Origin: Volutella citrinella
Lineage: Eukaryota > Ascomycota > Sordariomycetes > Hypocreales > Nectriaceae
Assembly: GCA_034401135.1 (NCBI GenBank)
Contig: JAWZSP010000004.1
Location: forward strand, 3,596,001-3,660,000
DNA: 64,000 bases
Direction: 5' to 3'
The notes beneath the pieces are model-generated. The model had not been told where the DNA came from. It made no database searches and saw nothing but the letters and a program-made list of their open reading frames with translations. A program made the position numbers and the translations under genes. This document shows positions 1 through 13,380 of this stretch, piece by piece; the first letter of the stretch is position 1, and each line of letters opens with the position of its first letter.

Positions 1-3000
1 GCTGGGGTTGGCGTCGTCACGATACGTCGGTTCAAATTTTTTGGTGTCTGGCCAGCAGTGCATGGAGCGGCGGCTCAAGGAGAGCCGGTTTAGCCGAAGT
101 ATTTGCTATCGTCACGTGCGCCATTGGTTGCTTCACTTATCGCATCTGCAGAACATCCTGCTGACTGTTCGAGGTCAGTGGGAGGCTGGCCCAAGCTCCC
201 GTCCACCCTCAGATGAACTTACAGCTCCCGACAACTCAACTTGCAATGGAAGCCATTGTGTTTCCATTGTGCAATTTTTTGGTGGAATATCGTGACAGAG
301 ACTTTGCAGCTAGCCCAAAGTCTCTGGAGAGGAAACACGTTACGCTTCTGTCACCTTGGAGCAGCCCTGTTCACAGGAATTGGCCCGTCAGCACATTGAA
401 GCTTCCTTCTTGGGATAGCTGCAGCCGGTCTCTGGTGCACAATCCCCTTTATCCATCGCGAAACATGGCAGGTCGATTGGCTTGACGGCGCGACACAGAG
501 GCTGCGCACGTTGCTATCGACGCGCGGGCATTGCGAAGCCCGGCACGCAGGTCAAAGTTCGGTGAGAGCTCCCCTTGTTTGTTGTTGTTTGTAAACGTGC
601 CGGCTTGTGCAACTCAGCGTCGTCAATTGCGTTTTCAACTTGTAAAAGCCGACTGCCGGGGGCCTGCCGCTAACAATGCGCTGTGTCACATTCTCAAGCA
701 GCACGTGTGCCTGTCGCTGGCCTGCGAGGAGCCAGGGGGTGGTGATAAACTATCATGCCCGACCCTCGTAGCGGCCATCGCGAGACGCCTCAACGGGGCG
801 ATCAGGTGCGCTCAGGGGGGTGCCTCTGTCCTCTCCTGGTTCCTGTCCTCACCCTGTTCACCTCACCGCAACACGGCCTTAATCTCTTCGTGACTCGTCG
901 AGGCCGGGCCGCTGAGGGCATCGTGATCACGCACGGGACCCTGAACCCCGGATGCGGTGGGACTGTGGGGAGGCCAGGCCGACCGGACAGACGCCTTGCA
1001 AGCTCGCAATAAAGCAAGGTGAAGCGGTACTTTCGGCCGGGTACCATACGGAGCACAGCGAGTCCCATTTCGATCAGATCGCCCCTTCGACGCTGTCACC
1101 CATCCAATTGATTCTGCAGTGCACAGCCAGTTGGACCCATCCCCGTCCCATGGGTTAATCCCAGTGGAGTGAGCACGCCTTGCAGGGTTTGCACGCCCCG
1201 GAGCCGGCAGCACTGTTTGGCCGGTACCAGCCTCGGAGGGGCCTCTATACGCCCCTCGAAGCGGGTGCTGTGGAGAGGGGGCGGTGGGGCTCTCCAGCGC
1301 TCTCCAGGCTCCTGGGGTCCCAAGGCCAGCCACTGGCAACTGGCCCCGCGGAAAACTCTTCGCTCAACATTCCACTTCGTGGCAACTCAAACACGTCCGG
1401 TGGGCGCCAGCCAAGGTATTGCGTTGTGTCCGGCTGGTTTGTACGTACCTTTCTCAACGCAGTATCAACTCAAGGTACCTGGATACACCCAGCGCCAGTT
1501 GCGCCCAGCAAAGACCGGGCGTCAATGGCGTGTATCTTTCTCTGGCTACTGGCTGGGACTGCATATTATTTTGACCGCAGGTCCCCGCAGCGCTATGTTA
1601 TGCCGAAGGCTGCCTGGGAGCGTCCTAGGGCACGGGTGTGCAATAGACGCACGGTGTTTGCTCCCATGATTGGCCAATCGTCCCAATCGCTGTGCAGCAG
1701 CGCGATGTGTTGTGCCCAGGAGATGAGATCGGGACCGGGACCCAGAGGCTGGATGTGCGTTTGTACCTGGTGTGGCGGTGCTGATTTCGCATGTACTTTG
1801 TGTTTCCCTCGTCGACGGGCGTCTCGGGACACCGCCGTGCCTCAAGGGGAAACGTAATCCGGGCAAGAAATTGCTGCAACCTGGCTGAGGCCTCCCTGCC
1901 GAATTGAGTTGAATTGTAACTGGAAAGAGCGGAACGGTCGGTATCTACTCGGGCCTCTGTATGCGACTGCGTGACGACATCGCAACAGCTGGATGCGAAA
2001 TTCCTAAGGTAAGGCATGTGGCCAGTGGCAGTGCCACCCACCGGCGGTGGCAATGGAACACAGTCAGGCTGGCAGCTGCTGGGGGCGCCCAGTACGAGGG
2101 GACGCTGACCAAAATAGCAACCAGCCCGCCACCAAGCGTGGCGGGGTACTGATCCACGGATGGCCATGCCAGCGGCGGACAGTGAGCCGTGTGAAGCCCG
2201 CCGTCGAGGGTAATCGCCCTGGGCATTTTGTCAGGTACCCGGGAGTCTGCTTCTCTCATCAATACCGTAGAGTCGGCATTCATCGAATTAAGCCCACGTC
2301 GAGCTGTTCTCTGCCCCGAGCGTGACCCAGAGTTGAAATTATTCATTGCTAGGTCATGTCGTCGTACCTGGCTGTAGCGGCGGCGCTCATTGCAAATCTC
2401 TGGGGAAGCCCCGGCGCAAGCCTGCCACCGCCGGTAGTGGGTGCTAGGCCGTATCAGATCCATCTCGACTTCCCCAGCTTCTGTCCACGAGGCTTCCTCA
2501 GGCCAATTGCAGCCTCGAGGAGGGGCCTCAAACAGGCACCCACAAGTCACCTGAGCCCTGAAGTGCCAGGCCAATTGACTTCGATCGCACCTTGACCACA
2601 ATCGCACCTGGCCCTGAATCTTGCCAGCAATCCAGACCAGCGTTTCCCAATTTCGCAGGTTTCCCCTTGTACCCCCTCCCTCCCCTTGTTGACTGGTTAC
2701 CTAACTTCCACTTTTTTTTCTGTCGGCCTCGTGACGCCTAACCGACATGCTCTCATCAAGACCGGATGCGGGGTGCAGGGGCGATTTGGTAATGAAGCAA
2801 CGCCCATGACAAACCAGAGGGGCCACGAGACAGAAGCCAAGCAATTCCGGGGAAACGGCGGTGGTACATGGCCTAGGATTATTGGGACGCGGGGCCAGGA
2901 ATCCAAGGTGTACCGTGTCTCAAGGCGGCCCCGGCACCTCGCTGGATGCACGGGGGACGCAAGAAAGGGGTCAATGGTCAAAATGGCCAAGGCGGACTGT

Positions 3001-6000
3001 CCCGTGGCGGCCTCGAGGATGCACGATCAAGTAAACTGGGGGTAATAGAAACGAGGGGCCCCGGGTTGTCGCAATCGACGGTGCGGGTCACTGCGGACAC
3101 TTGAGTTGAGCTGGTAGCAGCCGCGTACCCAAATGTGCCCATTAACAAATTTTCTAGCTGCAAGTTGCAGACCAAATGGCTGAGGCAAGACGCCAGGGTG
3201 ATGGTGAAAGACGGGCCCAACATACGGTCGGCTGGCCCGGCCTTCAACTTAGTGGGTCCCCGGTGGGCGTCCGGGGCGTAGGCTCAGAAATCGGCGTAGA
3301 CGCCGGACCGAGGACAACCACACCCACAGCCCCAAGTTGGGGGCTACTGTGCAGAGCATTGGCAGGCTTGGCAGACTCCCGTCGTGCATAGCGTTACGAA
3401 GAAAATCTGCGCATCAAGAAGCAATTGTAGGTATCTGATTTATTCGCTCTCCTTGCAAAAGGTCCGTCCCGCAGGCCGTATGTCAATCCGTCTCTTGTTG
3501 GGCTGTGGTCAAGGCACAGCAAGACATCAACTCATCTGCTGTTGACTCGCGTTACATAAGGAGTAGGTCCAGGTGACTCTGTGATGGATTGCGAGAGTAT
3601 GGAGGCTCCAATGCAGCCCCAAGAATTGGCAACGCAGTTTTTCTGTCAACTGTGTCATCGATGAAACTGTACTTTTTTTTGACGCGGGGATGAGATATAC
3701 GGTACTCCGTACACGGCGTGCCAATAGCACTCGATGTACGTCTGCTGAGATGCAGGGACAAACATCCCGCTACCTCAGTCGGAGTACCAGCTTAGGCCCA
3801 CTCCGTGCCGGACCGTGGCTCTCGGCCCCGCGTCTGTCATGGGTCGTTGGACCTTGGAAGGAGGGAGAAAGCAGAGGGGGCACTAGCGGGTTAGAGAGGA
3901 CGCTATACGCATCGCCAACGCGGCCACTCTTTGCTAGCTCCCCCGGCCCCCATTGAGCCAGCACTGATCCAGTGACCTTGACCTGGTCAGGCTGCGTCCC
4001 TGGATGGCTCGGTGAGGGGGGCAGGTGAGAGGCTCAGTCAGGTGAGCTATGGTGGGGTTAAAAGCGCAGCCATGGGAAGCATCTTCAAAAGCACTGGTCA
4101 TCGCTTTTATGGGTACATCATACATGGGTACGTGAGGCCCTGGCAACATTTGATGATAATTGCATGTTTGGTGTAATTACACCTTGGCCGTGGTCGATTG
4201 AAGCAGCTCGCCAATGTCTTACACATGTCCTAACACAGTGACGGCGACGCGTTCCTGTCATCAGGGTTGCTGGATACATCGAGGCTAAGTACGTATTGCG
4301 TGCTGCAGATGGTCGAAACAAGCTGCCTGTTACGTCCGTATATGGGGACTTGCAAATATTATGTCCACTTGGCATGGATTCGCAGCAGCGAGTGTGTCAT
4401 GAAGACGCAAGCTATGCGTTGTTTGGTGGCCAGGCAAACGTGCAGTGTCTGGGCTGCATCCGTTGACCCATTCATTATTCCACTCTCACTGCATGAGGAG
4501 ATTTGCATCATGGATAACGGTGGTTATCATCATCCTTTGTAACCCAACAGGCACGGACGTGTGGAGAACGTGAGCAGTTGACGGTGGAAAAATCTTGAAA
4601 CCTGAAAGGATCTGCATGTCATGAATTCTTGTTCTCGCAAGATAACTGGTACAGGGCGAGGCCAACGTTGCACGGTAGTGCCTTCGTGCACACCGTTTGG
4701 TTACTTATCAGGCTAGCGGTGTTTAGGGAGGGAGTGCGCCGTATTGTGACGCCTTGCATAATGATGGGTTGGATTTTAGTCGTATCAGTTGGGGGAAGGA
4801 GGTTTTTAGTGCGGGCGTCATGGAAAAATCAGACAAACATGTCCCCGCCGGGGCAATTGAAAACAGAACTTCCCTGTCAATCAAGAGCTAATTATACGAC
4901 CTGCGCAATGGCTAACCTGTCAATCTCTATTCCCGCTATTAGTCCTGCGTGCCTGGGCTTCCTCCTGCACGAGATGCCAATCCTACAGCAACATAAATTC
5001 CAAGCACAGATTTATCAGCACTGACGAGCACCCAGACTCCAGACTGAGGAGAAGGCCAGGAGGCGAAACTGACTGAAAAAAGTCATTGCCCAGCAGGTGA
5101 CACCGTGACAGGAGCAGAGCCTCGAATAGCCGGCCCCACTCCAAGTCAAGAGCCGTTCCTGGCAATTGAGCGGCCAGGTACCGGAGACTGGGTCATATAT
5201 CCTACCCCTTGAGGTTTAGCGGGGGTCGCGCTATTGGGTAATGAATTGAATTTTCTGGACGCTGCGTGAGGTCATGATCACGATCCCCGCCTGGTCCTCT
5301 TTCTGGACTCTTCTGGCGGGCTAAGCCTCGCGGCGCTTGCTTGCGCAACCGGGGGGGCCGCCATGGAAGGGATGAGAGGGTGACCGGCCCGGTGGCCAAC
5401 CTTTTTGCGGAGTGCCCAGTCTGTGACTTGCGACACGGACTACGACTTACCTTTGTGCTTGTGTGAGGAATCGTAGCAAGCGAGCACGAATGTGGCGGGT
5501 GTCTGGTGAGGGCACGCTGTGCCAATTGATGCCAGGCCCGAGCAATTACACCATATAGGATGCCACTCGCATCGTCCCGCTCGAGATGTGCTAGGCCTCA
5601 ATTCGTTCCAGGGGCGGCCAGTAATTGCTTCCCGCTGGCACTGGCCGGGCGGGCTGCCTGGCAACCTGAGGTGGGCGCCGACAACGCTACAGTGTCACTG
5701 GGCAGGACTGAGGCGCCGTCAGCTGTTCACAGGTACCATCGGCGGGGGACCGGGAGTGGGCAAGAGCTTACCCCAGCCATTGTAGCACATACTATGCGCC
5801 CCACAAAATTGCAAACCGAGGGGGGGCGTGCGGCGCTGCGCGGTCAGTGACGGTACAGCGCCTCATGTACCTCACTCCCCTCAGGGCGTGCGAAACTGGA
5901 AGGTAGCCGCGAGGAAGAGGAAGGAGTTGGACATCCATCGTGACAGGAAAGCCGCGTCGACATGGAATCTGGAAGTCACGAAAGGTGGGAATGGGTACGT

Positions 6001-7253
6001 ACCGCCCCAGTTCGTCAGCGGGCCAAGAGGCAGGTACTCGAGGTACTCGAGGTACTCTCTTTGTCACTTTTCGGCTGGGCAAAGTTCGAACAGACAGAGT
6101 CATCGCCCACGAGTATTTAATGCTTCGTCCGCCGGTTCATCTGTGGCGGCTTGAACTCCAGCGTCACTACATTGAGCCCAAAATCCCCCTCCAGCCTGCA
6201 CTTGCATGGCCGTGTCTTGAGTCTCTCCTCTCATCCTCATCCTCACCTCACCCTCAAACCGTATTGTTCAGCGTCTGAACTCAGACCTTGTTCACCTCAG
6301 ACCTTGTTCTTTGCCTATCAGCTCAATCTCACCCCCAACAAATTCCTCTACGAATCAAGAGAGTTTTCTTTATCTCTCTCCTGTTTCCCGGGTCACCGTC
6401 AGTTGCTATTTTCATACAGGGCTGACTGGATGGCTGTGCTGAGTTAGCACTACGGAATCACCGCCAGCTGCGCTGTGCTAACCAGTATCTAAGTTTGGAC
6501 ATTCTGGAACAACTGGAACTTTGCCTAGCACCTCAGTTCCTTTTGCTTGCAACTCCCAATTTCGCTCCGCACTCAAAAACCTCGCCAAATTCCCCCTTGT
6601 GCGGTCTCCTTCCCGAGAACCGTATCTCTTCCTCACCAACAAAGCGGCACTTTGGGATACGAGCACGAGCGGCTCCTATTCACCCTCACGGATCCTTGCC
6701 ACACGAGCCAGTCTGACTGAGTTCGGCATTCCCGACTTACACAACCTGGCTGCCCGCATCCTTGCTTTTGCCCTGCAGCAAACCCCCCTTTTCGTCGGCT
6801 ATCTGACGAATTGATCGACGCGGCTACATACGCATATTCCTGCCGGTAAGTCAATCATGTCGCATCCTTATCAGCATCGCCTTCCGCCCATAATCCCTTA
6901 TCGCTACAAGCCCCTGGTGGATGCGAGCCAAATGAGCACCGGGCCGGCGGTGAACCCAGTGCTCACCTGGCCAGCCGGGCTCGTATCACCTTAGCGCCCC
7001 AAGTGCCAGTGCCGAGATAAGCTCCTTCTGCCGCTTCCCCAGCCCCATACAGTTCCTTGGAATCAGGTACCGATTCCATGGTGACGCCACTGTTACGGAT
7101 TAAGACCGCTGTTTACCGTGGCTGCGCCCGCCGTGTGGACAGCGGTCCGTATCTTGACAGTTGAGTCACTCGAACTCACCGAGACTCTTGGATGCCGTGT
7201 CCATGGTGACGACATGATCACCCTTATCATGGCCTCAGCTTTTGCTGGACCGC
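1..7253. other. Gene-free region upstream of GDH2
   Basis: No convincing gene is visible in about 7.2 kb. Short open frames occur in all six frames, as expected for stop-poor GC-rich DNA. None shows a recognisable domain or a chain of exons joined by splice consensus. From about 6.1 kb the sequence becomes CT-rich after a TATTTAA at 6114-6120, which could be a distal promoter or leader of the gene at 7.46 kb. A tandem 9-mer lies at 6032-6058. I saw no rRNA, transposase or reverse transcriptase motif. Confidence 0.6.
6032..6058. repeat. Three tandem copies of a 9-bp unit (AGGTACTCG)
   Basis: AGGTACTCG occurs three times in immediate succession, at 6032-6040, 6041-6049 and 6050-6058. The last copy ends in T instead of G. 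It lies about 60 bp before a TATTTAA motif and belongs to the wider set of GGTAC-containing motifs found in the spacers of this window. Confidence 0.8.
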
Positions 7254-7260
7254 CATATAA
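6868..7260 (+). promoter_or_regulatory. Candidate GDH2 promoter: four GATA motifs and a TATA-like box
   Basis: HGATAR motifs, the consensus of AreA/NIT2-type GATA factors, occur at 6868-6873 (TTATCA), 6898-6903 (TTATCG), 7015-7020 (AGATAA) and 7224-7229 (TTATCA). A TATA-like CATATAAG lies near 7254-7261, about 200 bp before the chosen ATG. NAD-GDH genes are commonly nitrogen-regulated in fungi, so control by GATA factors is plausible. It is inferred from motifs only. Confidence 0.4.
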
Positions 7261-7456
7261 GAGCCTCGGAGAGCTCCTGCGATTTCCCTGGCATCATACC
7301 TGTTCATTCCGTTTGCTGCGTCTAAACCATCTCCATTATTGTTTGCCTCTTGGCGTTCAAGTCATCATGTTGGCTGTCCAAGCTAGCCCGGCTAACATTC
7401 CACCTCTCGATAGGTTTCCAGAATACGTTGATCCTCTGGAGGAACTTTCGCCCATC

Positions 7457-10400
7457 ATGAACGCTCCAGTCCCCAAGCCTTTGGCTGACCTTCAGTCCGC
7501 TGAGGGCAGCCGTGGTGCTTCTCCCCAACCCACACATTTCAGCGTTCCCCTGAACCAGCTCACCAGCAATGGTCACCGAGTCCTACGGTCCGCTACCGTT
7601 GGCTACATTGCTCCCGAATTCACCGGAAAGGTTGAGCAAATCAAGACTGGTGAGTTCCTCGCTCAGTGACCTAGGAGAAACCTACTAATTATTTACTTAG
7701 TCAAGGAAACTCTCAAGTCCGCCGGTTTGATCCCCGAGTCTCAGATTGATGAGCAGATTGAGTGGTTCTACGAGAAGCTCGGCATCGATGATGTCTACTT
7801 CCATATCGAGACCCCTGCTGTCATCGCCGGCCACATCACCTCCCTGTACGCCGCAAAGGTTGCCGCTTTTGCTCGTGAGGATAAGCAGGAGGAGATCCGC
7901 CTGGATATGGAAGCCAGCGATCACGCTATTTACATCGACACCAGCGTTCCCGGACAGACAAACCTGGCTGGTCCGCGTTACGAGGAGCGTCTCGAGGCCA
8001 AGTACATTGACCACCCCGGCGAGACCAAGTACCGTGTCGAGACCTTCCGATCGCCTGCTGTTCTCGGCAACAGCCCTTCATCCAGGGCCACTCTCCGATG
8101 CTACTTCGTCTACCAGTGTCTTTTCAAGTCTAACCCCAAGGACACTGACCCCAACGAGACCCGACTAGAGGTTATTGCCGACCACGGCTTCCTCCAGAAG
8201 GCTACTGCCAACACCAAGCAGATTTACCAGGACATCATCAACCTGGCCGTTGGCCGGGCCGGTCCCGTGATCGAGGTCTTCGACATTGAGGGCACTCCCG
8301 AGAAGCGTATGGTCCTTGCTTTCCGATCCCGCACTGCCAAGGGTCTCTTTTCCGCTCTCAGCGATCTGTACCATTACTATGGTGTCACTTCCTCGCGAAA
8401 GTACCTTGAGCAGTTCGCCAACGGCATCACTGTCATGAGTGTCTACCTCCGACCCACCATGAACCTGGAGCGTGACGTCGCCCCTTGGGAGGACTCTATT
8501 GACCAGATCTCCAAGGAGGTTTCCCTGCTGTACTCTCTTCCCCACAACAAGTTCCACAACGTCTTCCTCACAGGCGAACTGAGCCTTCAGGAGTCTGTCT
8601 ATGCCCACTCCGCTTGGGTCTTCGTTCAGCACTTCCTCAACCGTCTTGGTCCCGAGTATGCTTCCTTGTCGGAGATCCTGGACCCCAAGAACAACGCCCA
8701 GGCCGCACTTCTTAACAACCTGAAGCGTCGTCTCCGTTCCGAGACTTTCACTCCCGACTACATTTTCGAGATCATCTCTAATTACCCCGGCCTCGTCCGC
8801 GCCCTCTACGCCTCGTTCGCCAACGCCCACCTTCCTCAGGATCCCGAAGCCGCTGAGCACGTCATGTCTTCAGCCACCTCGGTGGAGGTTCTCTCCGACG
8901 AAGGTCTCAGGGACAAGATCTCCAAGACCGTTAGCAACGAGCACGAGGAGATGGTTCTGACTGCCTTCCGCGTCTTCAACAATGCCATCCTGAAGACCAA
9001 CTACTTCACCCCTACAAAGGTTGCCCTGAGCTTCCGTCTGGATCCATCTTTCCTCCCTGATGTCGAGTACCCTAAGAGCCTATACGGCATGTTCCTGGTC
9101 ATTGGATCCGAGTTCCGTGGCTTCCACCTCCGCTTCAAGGATGTTTCCCGTGGCGGTATCCGTATCGTCAAGTCCCGCAGCAAGGAGGCGTATAGCATCA
9201 ACGCCCGCAACCTGTTTGACGAGAACTACGGCCTGGCCAGCACCCAGCAGCGCAAGAACAAGGACATTCCCGAAGGCGGTTCAAAGGGTGTCATCCTCCT
9301 GGACGCCAAGCAGCAGGACCGCGCCACCGAGGCCTTTGAGAAGTACATTGACAGTATTCTCGACCTGCTTCTGCCTGCCCAGACGCCCGGCATTAAGAAC
9401 CCCATTGTCGATCTCTACGGCAAGGAGGAGATTCTCTTCATGGGACCTGATGAGAACACTGCCGAGCTGGTCAACTGGGCCACCGAGCACGCCCGCAACC
9501 GAGGCGCTCCCTGGTGGAAGTCGTTCTTCACTGGCAAGTCGCCCAAGCTTGGTGGCATCCCCCACGACGCCTATGGTATGACTACCCTGTCCGTGCGAGA
9601 GTACGTCAAGGGTATCTACCGCAAGCTCAACCTGGATCCTGCCACCATTCGCAAGATGCAGACTGGAGGTCCCGATGGTGATCTCGGCAGCAACGAGATT
9701 AAGCTCGGCAACGAGAAGTACACGGCCATTGTCGATGGATCTGGCGTTCTTGCTGACCCCAACGGCCTTGACCGCGATGAGCTGCTTCGTCTTGCCAACA
9801 AGCGTGCCATGATCATCGAGTACGATGTCTCCAAGCTGTCCAAGGACGGATACCGCGTCCTTGTCGATGACTCCAACATCACTCTCCCCACTGGCGAGGT
9901 TGTCAGCAACGGGACCTCTTTCCGTAACACCTTCCACCTTCGCGACACTGATAGCGTTGACTGCTTCGTCCCTTGTGGTGGCCGCCCTGCCTCCATTGAT
10001 CTGATCTCCGTCAACCGCCTGATCAAGGATGGCAAGTCCATCGTCCCCTACCTCGTCGAGGGTGCCAACTTGTTCATCACTCAGGATGCTAAGCTGCGCC
10101 TTGAGCAGGCTGGATGCATTCTCTACAAGGATGCTTCTGCCAACAAGGGCGGTGTGACTTCCTCTTCGCTGGAGGTCCTTGCTGCCCTGTCCTTTGATGA
10201 CGCCGGCTTCGTCGAGAACATGTGCCACGATGCCCACGGCCAGGCTCCTCAGTTCTACCAGGACTATGTTAAGCAGGTCCAGCTCAAGATCCAGGACAAC
10301 GCTCGTCTCGAATTCGAGGCCATCTGGCGTGAGCACGAGGAGACGGGCATCGCTCGCTCCATCTTGTCGGACAAGCTCTCGGTCGCTATTACCGACTTGG

Positions 10401-10717
10401 ACGAGAAGCTCCAGCAATCCGATCTCTGGGATAACGAGAAGATCCGTCTCTCTGTTCTCAAGGATGCCCTCCCTAACCTTCTCCTGGAGAAGATTGGCCT
10501 CGAGACTCTGGTTTCCCGCATTCCCGAGTCTTACCTCCGTGGCATTTTCGGTAGCTACCTGGCTAGCCGCTTTGTCTACGAGTTTGGCAGCAGCCCCAGC
10601 CAGTTTGCCTTCTATGACTTGTAAGTTGACCCCAACCCTGATGGATACTAAAGACCATGAAGCTAACAACCTATCAACAGCATGTCGAAGCGCACTGCTG
10701 AGATCCTTAAGAACTAG
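7457..10717 (+). CDS. gdh2: NAD-specific glutamate dehydrogenase (catabolic, large type)
   Basis: Oxidative deamination of glutamate to 2-oxoglutarate and ammonium with NAD. Model: exons 7457-7649, 7701-10620 and 10681-10717, giving 1049 aa, close to the roughly 1,050 aa of fungal NAD-GDH. Introns of 51 and 60 bp have GTGAGT/TTAG and GTAAGT/ACAG ends, and the second is followed only by a short tail ending KRTAEILKN. Recognition rests on the full-length match to the fungal family, including the substrate-site segment IPEGGSKGVI (Lys near residue 593) and the Rossmann segment LVEGANLFIT. The start is uncertain. The frame is open further upstream to an ATG at 7367, which would add 30 residues. 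I chose 7457 because of length. Codon use is strongly biased toward C-ending codons, as in highly expressed fungal genes. Confidence 0.93.
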
Positions 10718-12960
10718 ACTATAGACGTACTGGGGACATAATATCTTTGTCATTATCAGCGTTGATTTACTTGGCATTTGCAGCATTTGCACAAAGGGTG
10801 TTGATTAGCATACACCGAGAAACATCCTAAACAGGAGAAGAAGAGCATTGTTTTATGAGTTTTAACAGGAGGTTAATGAATGGGCTCTGGCATGAGCACG
10901 CATCAGGTCATGGACTGGAAAGGTCATACATAAAAGCTGAAGAAGACCGCTTTTCAACAGGTCTTAATATAAATGAAGAACTATTTTCTCGTTGAATCCA
11001 AACCGAGGCATCGAAACCATTGATGCATTGCCAATGATGACTACCAACAAAGTCGCCGAGTGGGCCTGCTTTTTCTACTTGGATATTGGGTGAGGAAACT
11101 GCTGTCCATACTCGACAAAGATTCGTAGTCGGATGATGAAACGCAAGCCACCAGGATGGTGGGATCGGCATCATAGTGATTGGTGCAAGCACTTTAACAG
11201 GCACCTAGGTTGACGGTACCACGTCAATGCTGCAAGTTTCACCATACTGCAGCTTGATGAGATGGGTACATAATCCGTATACTGGATGATCTTGATCAGG
11301 CTCGACTGGAGACTGCCCAAAGGTTCCCCCGCTTGTAATGCCGAGAGCAAGCAAAGTCCCAAACTCCCACTGCGTCTAGATCCACCCTCGCAGGTGCCAA
11401 TGCTCCATTGTTGCGATGTTGCGCCTGGGCCACCTCGTGGGCACTAGTAGAGTGTGGGCTAATACTAATAAATGCCGTGGATCAGCTGCTGTCTTGATGG
11501 CATCAGCTCGAGGGCATCTACGCCAGGGGGCCGGGCAAGGGAAATTGTAGGCTTGCGGGCGGCAGGGAAGCCGCGCTGGGCGAAGCGGAAATTTTGAAGC
11601 CTGGGTGTAGCACGTCGGAGACATTGGAACCTGGAATGAGCTGGCATCACATCATGCACCCTGGCCATTGTCCATCTGAAACTGGATCAGGCTGGGGGCG
11701 TGATGCGGCTAGCCAAGACACGCATGATGCACGGATGCTCCATGTGAAGTGGCGATGGCCGTAATTGATTGTTCTCCAGTCTGCTGGTATAATTAGGCTA
11801 GAGTCTCGAGCGAGGCGTTCTGTCGAGCGTCGATTGGAACTCTCGTTTGCATTTGCGGGGTGGTGGCAAGCAGCCTCTTCCCAGCAAGATCCAGGGATGG
11901 ATGGTTGAATTGATGCTCAGCTCTGGACTTTGGGACGCGCCGGAACATATCAAGGCGCATGTCCCAGCTGTCCGTCGCCTGAACGAACATGCACATCAAC
12001 CCATTGCCATTCCTATTCCATATGGTGCATGGCCTGACCCCGTCGGTTTGTACATGTACGCTGCCAGCTCACCCTGCTTTGCGTTGCGTTGCGTCCGCCG
12101 CCGCCGCCCTCCACTTTATTTTTGCACTATGTCTGTCGCGTTTCTCAAGAGGCCCCCGAGGCACCACCTTGCCGAGTAAAAGATCCGGGGGTGCGTGCGC
12201 CTTGAGGCTTTCCTGTGCCCGACAGACCCCGACCGCCTTTCCTGGGACACCTGGGACACCAACCGCCGGCATGAGCCGTCATGGACGACGCCGGTCTGCG
12301 ACTCTGCGTGCCATTTGATGCTCTCGAAGTCGTACTGTAAAGGGGAGCATTGATGAAATAAGGGGTCGGTTGAACAGGGGATTGGAAACCCGTAGCGGCG
12401 GGAAGTCTGAGCGCCCCCACCTATTACCTCCAACCACCACCCACCACCACCGGCCCGCACCACCCAAGGCCCGCAGCACTCCTATCAAACCTCGCTGCGA
12501 CTAACTCCGTACCTGAGCTTGTTCTGCCAGGCACGCATCAAAAGGGGCTGGTTGGGAAAAGTTTGGCGCCGCTGCTTGGCTTCAAACGAATACTACCTAC
12601 CTTGGGTAGGCACTAAGATTGTGCGGATACCCCAGCTCCTTTTCATAACCATTTTTCTTCTTTTGCCCTTAAACCCCGGTTGGAACTAGAGGTTGTTTAA
12701 CCCACAGTTCACTGGCCCCCCTGTCGAAACGAAACTTGGGTCGGACTCGAGCGCTGCACTACAGACTCCTGACACAGGTCCCCTGCCAACTTTCACCTAA
12801 GTAGGCGCACACGTATGTGTCGCGCAGGCGGAGTACGTACCTCACCACTCGTAGCAATTACTGCACAGCGCTGCACCTTGGGCAGCACTCCTCTCACTCG
12901 CTCTATTTTGAGTTTTCGTCTTAGCCCGATAGTCAACCTTGCACCTGCAACAGCACCAAC

Positions 12961-13001
12961 AAAAAAAAAAACAGAGACCAGAGGCCAGTTTTTTTTTTTT
13001 T
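12961..13001. repeat. Poly(A)/poly(T) inverted tract
   Basis: An A11 run (12961-12971) and a T13 run (12989-13001) flank a 17-bp spacer. The arms could form a weak hairpin. More likely they act as a stiff dA:dT tract that disfavours nucleosomes upstream of the gene at 13.85 kb. Confidence 0.6.
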
Positions 13002-13364
13002 ACGACGCATCAGGTCGGGACCAGGCGGCCCAGGCGATCGACATCGCAAAGTCGGAAGCATCCACCGAAATCTCACCTCACTCTGCAACCACTCACGACC
13101 CGCGCCAGCCACCAACCGACTGGTGGTTTGCCATAGCCCAGGATCCCCCCGTCACGCCGGCGCGAGGTTGCTCCCTAGTGGCCGGGCCACAGGGCACATT
13201 GCAGCCGCTGATCAGAGCTCGGAGCAGCAGCCGCCAGCGAGGCTACAGACGAGAGGCCCGAACAGAGCGACAGCACAGCAGAAGCACAGCAGAAGCAGCA
13301 TAGAAGTTAAAGCTCACCGAACTTCGACCAGGCGGCGGCGATCGATCCTACGACATAATTAACA

Positions 13365-13380
13365 TACTCCGTACGGAGTA
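13365..13380. repeat. 16-bp perfect palindrome TACTCCGTACGGAGTA
   Basis: Both halves are exact reverse complements, and the palindrome is followed directly by a further half-site, CTCCGT. Related half-sites occur near 3697-3711 and 12505-12512. It lies about 480 bp upstream of the SH3 gene start. Confidence 0.85.

Noticed and set aside
1..7000. Possible decayed transposon or RIP-mutated region
   Set aside because: No terminal repeats, reverse transcriptase or transposase motifs, and no obvious AT enrichment were visible. A dinucleotide RIP index could not be computed by hand.
9281..10792. 503-codon minus-strand frame inside the glutamate dehydrogenase gene
   Set aside because: Antisense shadow caused by codon bias. 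Its sequence resembles no protein, and the plus strand is clearly coding.
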